From assembly GCA_963922205.1 (NCBI GenBank), contig CAWUHX010000027.1:248001-312000 (forward strand): DNA of 64,000 bases. The letters are read 5' to 3'. Origin of the DNA: Romanomermis culicivorax. Taxonomy: Eukaryota > Nematoda > Enoplea > Mermithida > Mermithidae. A program made the translations under genes and the position numbers. Every line of letters begins with the position of its first letter. Position 1 is the stretch's first letter. A model generated the notes under the pieces. The model had not been told where the DNA came from. It did no database searches and saw only the letters and a list, made by a program, of their open reading frames with translations. Positions 22,013 through 32,856 of this stretch are shown in pieces.

Positions 22013-25000
22013 ATGGATTCGGACGACATCCAATACCACTCAGACGATGACTTCAAGCCAACTCCAGGTCTACCGTTGCAAGTTGAAAATCCAAAAGATG
22101 ATCTGCCCAAGATAGAATCAAATGCAACATCATCCGAAACTGAAGAAATGCCAGCTTCAGGATGTTCCATTCCCGTAATGAAAAACAAACAATCAAGATT
22201 AAAACCAGGGGATTTAGATAGGTTAATAGGTAAGCAAATTATTTACTTTTTTGAAACTTACATCCTAAATTAAATACCAGTCATTTGTATATTTTTCAAC
22301 TGTATCTAATATTTCAGCTTCAGCTAACGCAGGGCGATTAATTGACAAACCTTCACCATGTCCAAAAGGAGGAGATGTTTACCTGCTTCCGTACTCCCGC
22401 AAAGAAGATAGTAATATACTTGTCACCTTATTTATGTGAACCTTTAGTAATATTTGTACTTCATCATAGAATCGTTTCCCTGCGATTGTTACAATTGGAT
22501 AAATGATGGAGTGCGAAAAATTCCAAGGTCTAATCCAAAGCACTCCGCGACACACTACGCGGTCGCATGCAACCAAAATACAAAATCAAAGAAAAACTTT
22601 AAAAGAATGGAATATAGGCAAATAAATCCAACTTCAGACAATCATCTATTTGTCGGAGTAGTCCACTATGTTGGCGATGAGAAAGATGGTGTCAAATGAA
22701 AGCATCTCAATGCAAACAGTGACAAAGTATTTATTCAAAATGCTCCTGTCATCAAGAAGCTGGTTGAAGTGAAACTGAAAGGATATCTGAACCTAACCCC
22801 TTCTCAATTGTATGAGAAAATTAAAACAGACAATCCTGCTCCACCTGGCCTGGAAGCTGTTGTAAATGGCAGAGATAGAAAACAGGTGAATATATTCAAA
22901 TTGGTAACTTAAGTAGTACAATTTTTTATAACACTAATTGTTATAAATTTTAAATATGCTACAAATGAAAATTACTGTTTTAGATGGCAAACTTCAAATA
23001 CGGTATACAAAACAAATTCCGGCCAACGAAGGATGCCATTTACAATTTAAATACCTTCATTCACGAGAACAAACACCAGTTTATAATGAGCATCGAGCAA
23101 ACGGCTCAAGACTTTCTAGTATCATGTATGTTGCCGGACATGCCCAAGATCATTAAGGAATTAATAACAGAATATCCGAGCGAGCCATTTGTCATTCTTT
23201 AGGACACTACGTTTGAATTGGGCGATTTTTATGCATCAGCGGCAATTTTTCGCCAAAAGAGCCTGATTGGCGACCCAGTTTTCCCACTCGGCGTCCTTAT
23301 ACACGAAAAAAAAATTATAGCAAAACCATTGTGGATTTATCCAGCAAATTTTTGGACAGCTACCCATTCGTATTATGAATGGGAAAACCAAAGTCGTCAT
23401 AATTACGGATCGCGAATTCCATTTCAGAAATTTGATGCCATATATGGTGCACATTTATTGCTGGCGACATTTAGTAGAAAATGTTAGTCAAAAATTGCTG
23501 AATTATGTCCGAAAAATAACGACTTGCGTGTCTTGATAGTGAACAATTTATATTCCATTCTAAAATCCAATTCCGAGAATCTAGCAGCCGTAAAAGCAGA
23601 AGAACTAAGTGAGAGATGGCCTGAAAACTTCAAACAGTATTACTTTTCGTCCATTGCGCCAGCTGTTCAAACGAATGGAAAATGGGTGTTGGAACCGCTC
23701 AGGTTGTACTCCAGCTTCTCAGGTATATTAGTATAAACACACGTCCAGACCAGGGTTTTTTTGTACATTACACATCTGTACAAAAAAAAATTGTTCCCCT
23801 ACGTCAATGGCCTAAGACTAATAAACACATTAGTGTAATTTTTAAATTTTATTTATAACTCAAAAAATGCCATTAATTAATTAAAATTTTGGAAAAAATT
23901 GCTTCAGTTGTAATTTACAAGCATTTAAGAAAGTCATTTATTAATTTATTGAATAATTTATAGTTTTAATCAATTGATTTAAATACATATTTCAAACGTA
24001 ACGACCAACGCCAGCGAAAGTTTCAACAAAGTCCTCAAGACCTGGACTTCTTGGAGAGAAATGCCCATCCACGTGGCTGTTCTGGCTTTCTACAGTCTCT
24101 TCCAATATTACAACATCGAATATGACTGCACCAAATATGGACTGGGGGATTTCAAGCTCAACGCCCACATTCCACTAAGGTCTGCAAACAAAATCCCGCA
24201 AAGAGAAACAATCGAACCTAGAAAAATTTTACAATACTGTCGATTTGGCCAAGTTTCCGTACAGCTACCGAAGCAGATAGAGCCAAAATCACATCCTGTT
24301 GGAAATGCTGATTCAAATTTCGGAATTGGTCAGTTTTTAGTCCAAAATGGAAAGGTGGTGCACGACACCCTATCAAGGGTAATAATTCATAATGTCGTTA
24401 TTGACATGGTTGTCTATATTTTTGAATTAGTTTACAACTTTTTTCTAGTGCTTCAACGTACCTGAAAACGGCAACGTCTATCTAGTTCGATTCAACCCTA
24501 CCAGCTGCAGTTGCAGCGACAAAGCATGCGCCCACTTGATAGCCGCTCATTTGTCCTGCAATTTACCAGTCACCGTAAAGGCCAACAGAAACATCACTAC
24601 TTTGTGACGGGCAGACAAAGGAAAGATAAGCAAGTCAAAGTTGGGAGTCCTCACAAGGACGACTTCAAGGACATCAAGCCAAAAGTTACTGATATTGAAT
24701 TTGATAACGAGGAGTCAGAAACTCAAGTAGAAACATCCACTTGTGATTATGATGTCAAAATTGGGAAGCCTGCTACAAATGATTTTGATTCCGACACTCA
24801 AGTAGAAACAGCTACTTGTGATTATGATGACAAAATCAGGAAGCCTGCTACAAAAGATTTTGATTCCGATACTCAAGAAGAAACAGCTACTTGTGATTAC
24901 GATTCCCAAAATGACCTCGGGGAAAAAAATAATAGTGATTTTACAAATTATCGTGAGCATCCTGTGGAAACAACTAATTGTGCCTATGATGCCAGTTGAT

Positions 25001-25379
25001 TATATATAAAACAACTTGAGTAAGTAGTTAAATTTTATTTTTTATCATTGTGGTCAAATTTCAAATGTACATATTATTCAGACACATAGAAGAAGAATGT
25101 GAATCATTCGACAACAATGGTTATGCATCTCCGCCCAACTTTAACTCACAGGCTACAGTTTTGGTTGATTCACAATCGCAAACCACTGAAGCTCTAAATA
25201 CAAAAAGGTAAACATTAAACAAGTATGATCTACACTTATGCCATCTAATAAAGTTACATATTCCGATCAATTTTTTTCACTTACACATTCTCTGTTTAAG
25301 AGAAGCTACAATTATAATTGATTCGCAAATTCCATCCTGCAATGAAAATGAAGACACCTATAAAATACTGGAAATGTGA
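22013..25379 (+). pseudogene. MULE transposase with SWIM zinc finger (disrupted)
   Basis: Exons: 22013-22229, 22318-22410, 22470-22885, 22984-23722, about 24000-24379, 24449-about 25012, 25082-25207, 25301-25379. Order: acidic N-terminus; a Cys/His DNA-binding module (CDCYNWINDGVRKIPRSNP) of the FLYWCH/WRKY-GCM1 kind seen in animal MULEs; the DDE core with D in DTTFELGDFY (23203), D in IITDREF (23408) and E in VTTNASESFN (24016); a SWIM finger CSCSDKACAH (24506-24535); then an acidic tail with 2.5 tandem copies of an ETATCDYD-type repeat. Lesions: TGA after 22696, TAG at 23200 directly before the first catalytic Asp, frame changes near 23380, 23500 and 24600, and no clear acceptor at about 24000. 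Confidence 0.85.
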
Positions 25380-25452
25380 CCCAAACTAGTAATAATAACT
25401 AGAGTTTATTTGAAATACTTTTGAGTTAAATTAATTGAATGTTTGCATTTAG

Positions 25453-27475
25453 ATGGACTTACAGAGGCTTATAAACAACAACCTCTCCAACTTGGAAGCT
25501 GAAGAAGATGAGGACATAATTGGCAGCCTTAGCGATGTTGAAGACGAGGCTTTATTGGACGTAACATTACAACCAAAAGGTCCAAAGCTGACATTCTGGG
25601 AATGTCAAGTCGATAAAACACTGAATCGCATGCTTGAATGCAATGCACAAGTTGAAGAAATTTGCCAAATATGGTACCATCCCGAGTGGGAAAACATTTC
25701 TGAAGTTTATTTTTCGCTTAAAAACACCGAAAAAAGCCCAAAAATAAATTTTATTGGGAATGCGCGCACTGTTTCATTCATCACTATTTCTGAAATTTGC
25801 TGTGAATTGATTCAGCTCTCACAAAATACTACAGAATACATGCACAATCAATCCAGGCCTAATGACATTCTACATTAAAGCAAAGTTTTGCCCAAAATTC
25901 CTGAAACAGGTAATTCAAATACTATGTTACATAACATTCATGAATAATTAAAAACATTACAGCTACCCATGGAATTGTCAATGTTAAAAAAATCTTTGAC
26001 ATTGGCGCTTCAACACAAATTCAGGGAAGCTGCATTGGAGTGGGTCAATTACTTATGCTTCCACAAGAATGTGGTAGAGGAAAAAAAGATAACCAAAGAC
26101 AGCTCCGGCACCAAGATCGATTTATATGGTGCTGCCAACGAGTTTTTCTTGGGCCATGTCACCTGCATGTACACTCTACAATGACCTAGCGAGTGTTCCG
26201 TAGCCAAATGCCCGATGCGAATTAATACAAAAGAAATTACAGGCTATGCACTGTAAGTCTTTTGCTAATTAATCAGTTGAGATTTTCGGGAAACTTGTTT
26301 TCCTATGTTTCTAAACATGCTGGACATTCCTATATTGATTTTAAAAAATTTTAAATTTTTTTTAAAATTCTAAAAAATTTTAAAATTTTGGTTTTAACGT
26401 GTTCCCCTGACCCTGTTGAGTATTTTAAACAAGTTGCCTAACTTTTTTCGACAATTTTGAGTCTGAAATTTAGGTGATCCGTGAGTAGCCGATCCGGGTT
26501 TTAGTCGTGCATGACTAAAACCCGGATCACTCAGCCACGGATCACTCATTTTTTAAAGTCAAAAATTGCATTTGAGGTTCGGGAAACTTATTTTCCTGCG
26601 TTTCTAAGCACGCCGGACATTCCTATATTGATTTTAAAAAATTTAAAATTTTTTTTAAAATTTTAAAATTTTGATTTTATTGCGTTCCCCTGACCCTGTT
26701 GAGTATTTTGAACAAGTTGTCCAACTTTTTTCGACGATTTTGAGTGAAAAATTTAGGTGATCAGTGGGGAGCTGATACAGATCACTCTTTTTTTAAAGTC
26801 AAAATTTGCATTTGGGGTTTGGGAAAATGGTTTTTCAATGGTCTTTAAGCAGGGCGGACATTTGTATATACATTTTAATTAAATTTCAACATTTTTCTAA
26901 AAATTTTATAATTAATTTAAATAAGGTTTTACATGATGTTTACCTGACCCCTGACGTTAGTGAGTAAAGGACTTTACCATTTATTGACCATTTATGTTAT
27001 AGTACTGTAAAAGATAAAATGATTGGGAATTTGGCGAAATAAACATCTTCGCAAAATTAAGCAAATGTGTTGACAAAGACAAGAGAACAGGTCAGCAAAA
27101 TGTCCGGGTATAAGTACCCTTCGTGCACCTACCTTCACGATGCAACAGCTACTCCTGTTGCCGCCAGTTTATTTGCGCAAGGCGCCATTGGATGACCTTT
27201 TTGGATTGCAGATGGAGTTGTTGTTCAATCAACAATGGTAAAAACAAACTGGTGTTGGGTTTTGGTTTTTTTTCACTCTACATTTTTCAGATACCATCTG
27301 TTGTCGGTTATCGTTTATATCCCCAACCACTTCGCATGCATCCTCCTTCAACCAGGGACTTCATCAAAAGAGTATTTCCTTTGCGATGATTTGCAGGAAA
27401 GAATGGAATGGGTAGCAGAAGGTATTGGAAACAGGCATCTTTTACAATATGCCTTGTATTTTTTAGATTGTTAAA
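25453..27475 (+). pseudogene. Cysteine-peptidase-like gene (C19/USP type?) of the MULE
   Basis: First open segment 25453-25878 (141 codons, acidic start then mixed). After an intron, 25969-26184 continues with a Cys-containing stretch (FFLGHVTCMYTL, stop, then CSVAKCPMR in frame). The inner repeat 26270-26880 lies in the following intron. A later exon (about 27140-27236) gives LLLLPPVYLRKAPLDDLFGLQ. After a GT-AG intron (27238-27290) comes YHLLSVIVYIPNHFACILLQ then YFLCDDL. The pattern Y-x-L-x-x-V...HF...YxL-D resembles the catalytic-His end of ubiquitin-specific proteases. The splice would create a TGA where W is expected. Family call is by pattern only; an Ulp1- or OTU-type peptidase is possible. 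Confidence 0.45.
26270..26890. repeat. Inner repeat cluster with head-to-head TIR palindrome (right)
   Basis: Inverted counterpart of 14010-14770. Contains a palindrome at 26491-26528 with perfect 16-bp arms (GATCCGGGTTTTAGTC and its complement) around a 6-bp centre. The arms are the MULE's own terminal sequence. Confidence 0.8.
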
Positions 27476-27479
27476 TAAT

Positions 27480-28130
27480 ATTTTTAATTGTTTGTTTTAA
27501 TTTTCTCTTGTTGTTTACCAGTTTGAATACCTCGTGCAATTTTTTATGGCTTTGTTTTAAGTTTAAATTTTTATCTCGCTTGTTATTGTTTGTTAAAATT
27601 TTATTGCTTTATAAATTTGATCTGGTCTGTTATTCATTGTTAAAATTCTATTGCTTAATAAATTTTATCTCGCCTGTTATTAATTGTTAAAATTTTATTG
27701 TATTTGTGATCATATTTGTATAGTATCTCTGTATACATATTTTCTTTTCATTTTTTTTTATTTTTATGCTAAGTTTTTTGAGTTTTGCCTATTTTTTTTT
27801 TTTTATTTCATGATCATTATATTATTTTTAATTTTAATTTTTAATCTTGTTTATTTTTTGTCTTTTCTTTGCTTCTTTGTATTTTTTTATTTTTTTTTCA
27901 TTTTTTACTTTATTTCTGTTACATTCCATGTAAATAGTTGTTTGTTTAAATGTAAATAAAAATTGGTACATATTCATACTAATAGGAATCCTGTGATTGA
28001 ATGAAAAATAGATAGTCCGTCTCTATTCCAACTCATTTATGAGGTTTCTGACTATATGCATTAATTCTCTGCCAACCCGTCGTTTTTATGTTCCATACCA
28101 AAACACGGATATATAAAAAGTTCCTATTAA
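27480..28130. other. T-rich low-complexity stretch
   Basis: Dominated by T/TA runs that open long spurious plus-strand frames. Lies downstream of the peptidase-like gene. No gene supported. Confidence 0.6.
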
Positions 28131-28137
28131 ATTTGTT

Positions 28138-29571
28138 TGTGTGGTCTAATGGCAGATTAATAGAATTAAACTGCCGCTAAAGTGCATTTTTATAATTTTT
28201 TCTTCATTTTTAATTCGTTTGAATTATTGAAAAAAATTTTCGTTTTTTTTTCACTTGAATTACCATTTTATTAAAAATAACAAAAATAGAACGGGCTAAA
28301 CATTATATCAATGATTTAACTACAGTTCTATCATACCAACTGAAAAGCAATAATGTATATATTTTCAACTTTCCCATTGAAACATAAAAATGATGGGTTG
28401 GAAATGTATTGCAGCATTGACAACAAAATATATTGATCTGGTGACTGCACTTGCCTACTTTTGATGTGGTTTTTGACACACATTAATAATCCGCGCCAAC
28501 CCACCAATTTGATGTTCATACATTTTCCTCATATTTATATACATGTGCCATATATGGGTTCATTAGGATTTGAACAAACCAAATAGGAATTTTATATTGA
28601 TGACTTAACTACTGTTCTATCAAAGTTTATTTTGTGGATTACAGGATTATCGAACCTTGAGGTTGTTCAATCCTTTTGCAGTTTAAGTTAAACATCGACA
28701 AAACCCATTCATATAAAAACTATATACATGGATCCAGATCCGTAAACTTTTTTTCTATTCAAACCTGCAGGTGCAGTTTAACATAATACAAATTCAAATA
28801 TTCCATTTTACATGCTTTTATTCTGTATTAACCCATACATACAATGTTTCAAGACATATCTCTTTTTTATATACATGAATGACATATATATTCACCAGGA
28901 TTTGAATAGACCAAATGGGAATATAAAATCATAGACTCAACTACTGTTCTATCAATTTTCTCATTTCGGAATTAGCCGCTTATGGCAAATATTACCATAA
29001 CCTTTCCTGGTGGTTATTCAATCCTTTTACATTTCCTCCTAATTTTTTTATACACCAATATATATAAAGTCTTGGAATCAAAAACTAAAAAATTTGTTCA
29101 ATGACTAACCTGATCACTTTGTTAATCCAGTCAGGCAGAAAACTATGCTGATTCATGATTGCATAATAGAGCACATTTATTGGCAAACATTTTATTTGCA
29201 CTGATCATTAAAATTGTCAATTTGATAATAGATAATAGTCAAAGTCAAAGCAAATTCATAATAACTGTAAAAAATGTGAAAATTCATCCACCTATTGACA
29301 CACAAACACAAAAAGGGTGGGTAAACATATATGATTATTCTCAATAAAACCCGTTAATGTTTGCTCAACTAACATTAAAGATGGATCCCGATCCATACAC
29401 AAAAGTGCAATAAAAACACATTATGTATTCACATATAAAGATCCAGATCCGTACACAAAATTTCAATAAAAACACTTTATGTATTCACATATAAAAACTC
29501 CACGGATCCAGATTCATAAAAAATTTTTCTAGGCAAACATATATGGCTGGGTAAACATATATGGCTGGGTA
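28138..29571. repeat. Right subterminal repeat array of the MULE
   Basis: About 300-bp degenerate units marked by TTAACTACTGTTCTATCA (28318, 28608, 28935; another at about 30412) plus GGATCCAGATCCG boxes (28730, 29440, 29505). Counterparts, inverted, lie in the left arm at 11620-11660. The right end has more units than the left, so the two ends have expanded independently. Confidence 0.6.
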
Positions 29572-30037
29572 AACATGTGACGATGCACAAAAGGTGCCAT
29601 CGTGCAATTTCCTCTGAACCCGTAGACTTGATGTTGCTCATCCAAGTCATGGGCCCAGACCTGGATTTTTGTTACGGGCACTGCTGCAGTTGCAACAGGT
29701 GATGCAGGGCTGTGCAGTCAGTGATAGAGCAGCTACCACCCAGTGTGCGAGAACCGTTACATGGTGACCGTACCAGGAGGCCCCTTGCCTGCCTCAGCAG
29801 GGGGAGGGATGTTGTGACGAGGACGTCACACTTCCCTAGGAGGAGAATGTGACGATGCACAAAAGGTGCCATCGTGCAATTTCCTCTGAACCCGTAGACT
29901 TGATGTTGCTCATCCAAGTCACGAGCCCAGACCTGGATTTTTGTTACGGGCACTGCTGCAGTTGCAACAGGCGATGCAAGGCTGTGCAGTCGGTGGTAGA
30001 GCAGCTACCACCCAGTGTGCGAGGACCGTTACAAACA
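29572..30037 (+). mobile_element. TRIM: miniature LTR retrotransposon (458 bp)
   Basis: Two 186-bp LTRs (29576-29761 and 29848-30033), TG...CA ends, differing at about 7 sites, all transitions. Internal region is only 86 bp (29762-29847): it opens with TGGTGACCGTACCAGG, a primer-binding-site candidate touching the LTR, and ends in a purine tract (AGGAGGAGAA). Flanked by AACA at 29572-29575 and 30034-30037. The surrounding sequence without it matches neighbouring units (GGGTAAACATATATG). GC content is much higher than the host element. It has no ORF and must be mobilised in trans. Confidence 0.88.
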
Positions 30038-30079
30038 TATACGGTTATTTGCAATAAAACCAGTTAATGTTTGCTCAAC

Positions 30080-31155
30080 TAACATTATAGGTGGATATGG
30101 ATCCGTACACAAAATTCCATTAAAAACAGTTTATGTATTAATATAAAATATAAAAATATAATATAAATATATATAAAAAATATAAAATATAAATAACATA
30201 TAAAAACTATACACTGGGATCCAGATCCGTAAAAAATTTTCCTAATACACATGCATTTATTGTCTGTCATCCTGTCCACATGATGTTTCAATACTTTTCT
30301 CTTCTTTATATACTAGACACCTGCAAAAGAGACTTCGTTATGTTATCAACCGAATAATCATCCGGTATGGATCCGATTTTGATCCCACAACAAAGCAACA
30401 TAAATGGCTTAACTACTGTTCTATCAGATGTTGATTATCTCATAGATGTTATTCAGGAATTCACTTCATGGTTGTTGTTCAATCGTTTTACAAAATTTTC
30501 TCTTTCAAAATGTTTTTGATTTTTTCCCATGTGACGGGAAAATATGAAAAAATTTTACTCTAGGTGAAAATTTGAAAAAAAATTGATCCAGATCAAAAAT
30601 TTTGATCTGGATCAAAATCTGTATATGTGATGTTAATTTACTCATCACAATGGAGAAATAAGAAAAATTTTACTCTAGATGAAAATTTGAAAAAAAATTT
30701 GATCTGGATCAAAAATTTTGATCTGGATCAAATTCTGATTATGTAACGTGAAAATACTCATCACGACGAAAAATTTCGAAAAAATTTGATCTAGATCATA
30801 AAAACAAAAAAAATCGTGATCCGAATCAAATATTCGGGTTCCGCATCAAAAATTAATACATAGGAACCCGATCTGTGGGGGGTGATCCGTGATGAAAATC
30901 CGGGTTTTAGTCGCATTTTCCAGGGATCCAGATCATCGGACTGATTCGCTGTGATCCGTGGTGATCTGGGTTTTAGGCACCTAAAACCATGGTTTAACGA
31001 GCAAAAGTTTAACGAGCAGATCCATGGTTTAACGAGCAGATCCATGGTTTAACGAGCAGATCCATGGTTTAACGAGCAGATCCGTGGTGATCTGGGTTTT
31101 AGGCACCCGATCCAGATCCAGATCAGTGGACCCGATCCGGGTTTTAGTCATACCC
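30080..31155. repeat. Right long terminal inverted repeat of the MULE
   Basis: Inverted match to 10810-11960. Contains a private expansion at 30987-31085: four tandem copies of a 23-bp unit (ATCCATGGTTTAACGAGCAG core) absent from the left end. Dense GATCTGGATCAAA / GATCCAGATC dyads. Confidence 0.75.
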
Positions 31156-31164
31156 CCTTTAAAA
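31156..31164. other. Target-site duplication of the giant MULE, right copy
   Basis: CCTTTAAAA, identical to 10801-10809. Confidence 0.9.
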
Positions 31165-31425
31165 GGATTTGTTTTTCCAACTTTTTATCCCATTCTTCGA
31201 AATTTTCCGAGGGCCTACCAGAAAAATGAGGAAAATCACGAATTTTAGTGGTCATTCCACTTCATAAATGTCCAATTCTCAACTCGTTCAGGCGTGCTTC
31301 AGTGGTGGCAACTTTATGAGCAATTTGAGCATCGAGTGCCCTTAAACGACCATCTAATACGTTGGCCAGGGCGTCTTGAACAACATTTCCTAACGGGTCT
31401 TGAAAATTTTGGTCGTGAATCGGCA
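31165..31425 (-). pseudogene. gag, 5' part of the LTR element
   Basis: Start codon at 31423-31425, about 185 bp inside the 5' LTR. The first segment predicts a coiled-coil-like helix (LDGRLRALDAQIAHK). A stop at 31262-31264 is followed by the Gag-typical FPHFSGRPSENFEEW. The frame runs into the MULE duplication and continues at 10809 on the other side in the same frame. Confidence 0.75.
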
Positions 31426-31593
31426 TTTTTTTCTCTTAGGGTTTGTTCCCCAGTTTCACGCTCGATATGGTTAAATACGTCACACAACGATTCTTTTTGC
31501 AGAGTGGACCGACCCGGTTGTTTTGATGAAATTTTTGTAGAAAAGTGAGTTTTGGATAAGGCTTGAAAATTATGTGTTTTCCCCCTGTTATTA

Positions 31594-31601
31594 GGTCACC
31601 A
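31594..31601 (-). other. Primer-binding site of the LTR element
   Basis: The minus strand reads TGGTGACC, 7 nt after the 5' LTR, complementary to a tRNA ending GGTCACCA. The TRIM at 29576 carries the same eight bases at its own primer site. Confidence 0.7.
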
Positions 31602-31608
31602 GAATTTA

Positions 31609-32513
31609 TGTCAGGGGTGGGGTTTTGGGATGATTATTAGTCCCTGAAGCGCTGACAAATGGGATTGGGTTTTTCTAACTTTACTAATTTACAGTAACAA
31701 CAATAAATAAAGTATTACAACTTATGTTACGGATCGGCCAGACATGGTCAGATGTCTGCCAATAATTTGAGAATTCGGGTCGAGCGGGGACACTGGCGAA
31801 TAAATAAAAGGGGTCAATGACCCTGCAGGTAGAGACGAAGGAATAATGCGAAGGGCAGGCAGCCCTGAGAAGATACGAGGAAGGGGTATTGTAGTACCCA
31901 CAAAGAAAAAGCTAGAGTAAAGTTGGGATAGTTTGCTATCCTCTAAAAAATACAGTAACCTTCACGTTACACGTCAAATGACCAAAAAAAGGGATGGCAA
32001 TAACGTTCACGTTACACGCGGAAACGCAAGAGAAAAAGTACCAAAAACAACTCTCCAATGAGTAGCCAATACGCGGACTGATCTTTTCCCATACTTTCTG
32101 AAGGGGTCTACCTCCAAGTTAGACCCGCCTACCACTTGAGACATAGGTTCCGTCGCTACAGTCCCATTCTATATTCATGCTATACCGACATCTGTTGCAT
32201 AATTTCTTATTCGATGTACAGTACATTTTCCACACATCGCATCATGTAAGGGCCAGAGTGGCCAATGCCCGAAAACCCATTAGTGTTTTTTGATTGATCT
32301 GACCGCACCTGCCGATAAATACAGAAGTGCAAACATATAAAACAAGTGTAACTTAATTTAGTGGAAAAAGTGAAGTGTACATATAGCTTTGGTGCAGTAA
32401 ACACGAAAACACCTGTTGTACAAAACTGGTTTATGCCGGACACATGTTTGGTGAAACATGAAAACAAAAATAATAATTTGCATATTTTACACTGTCACTC
32501 GTACCTCGTGACA
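31609..32513 (-). repeat. 5' LTR
   Basis: 905 bp, partner of 6399-7292. The same TGTCA/TGACA ends and the flanking TAAA confirm it. Confidence 0.9.
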
Positions 32514-32856
32514 TAAATACAATTTCATTTGGTAGAGCAAAAGACGGAAGCAGAGAAGAACGAGTGTGAATAAAGAGCATTTGGTCGGGCCGAGCTTTGG
32601 CTACTTTGTCCATTGTATTTGGTTAGAAAAAAATCGAATATGTTTTGGTTTTCTTCAGATACACTGAAAAAAATTAGGTGAAACGAACAAAGTTTATTTG
32701 ATGCAGAAAGCACAACGAACATAATCAAAAACTATAACTTGCACATCAAAATAATTTTGGGCTTTCGAAAAATAGGTCGGGCCGGCCCGAGGATTTTTTT
32801 AGACAGCCCGAAGCCCGTATTTCGGGCCGGGTTTTCAGGCTTAAATTCAGGTCCTA
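32514..32856 (-). mobile_element. Right remnant of the hAT copy split by the LTR element
   Basis: Matches the hAT copy at 45137-45896 (ATTTCATTTGGT, GGCCGAGCTTTGGCTAC, GGGCCGGGTTTTCAGGC, end AAATTCAGGTCCTA). The conserved minus-strand start MDKVAKARP is present, but the dimerisation-domain part kept in the other copy is deleted here. Confidence 0.75.

Larger units (their letters stand above)
10810..31155. mobile_element. Giant (20.3 kb) cargo-carrying Mutator-like element
   Basis: The ends are exact inverted repeats (GGGTATGACTAAAACCCGG at 10810; its complement ends at 31155) flanked by the 9-bp duplication CCTTTAAAA. Removing the element plus one duplication restores the gag frame of the host LTR element. 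The long inverted arms are imperfect and reach about 1.1 kb inward (10810-11960 against about 30080-31155). Inside: divergent gene blocks, minus-strand helicase (13622-18924) and basic protein (20343-21167), plus-strand transposase (22013-25379) and peptidase-like gene (25453-27475). Every gene has lesions, so this copy is inactive. MULEs with SWIM-type transposase are known from animals; the SF1 helicase and peptidase as passengers are what make it unusual. Confidence 0.88.
6399..32513 (-). mobile_element. LTR retrotransposon with env, interrupted by a giant MULE
   Basis: Two near-identical LTRs (6399-7292 and 31609-32513) in direct orientation, flanked by a TAAA target duplication (6395-6398 and 32514-32517). 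Read on the minus strand: 5' LTR, a primer-binding site (TGGTGACC, 31594-31601) 7 nt inside, gag start at 31425, gag split by the 20.3-kb MULE, gag end with zinc knuckles, protease-like frame, glycoprotein, polypurine tract, 3' LTR. Only about 110 bp lie between the protease-like and env frames. The RT-RNase H-integrase block is therefore missing, and the copy could move only if helped in trans. All frames carry stops or shifts. Confidence 0.85.

Noticed and set aside
27684-27959. 91-codon hydrophobic frame after the peptidase-like gene
   Set aside because: T-run artefact, as at 5388.
10810-31155. Maverick/Polinton, because of its 20-kb size
   Set aside because: No protein-primed polymerase, capsid, ATPase or retroviral-type integrase; the duplication is 9 bp rather than 6, and the transposase is MULE type.
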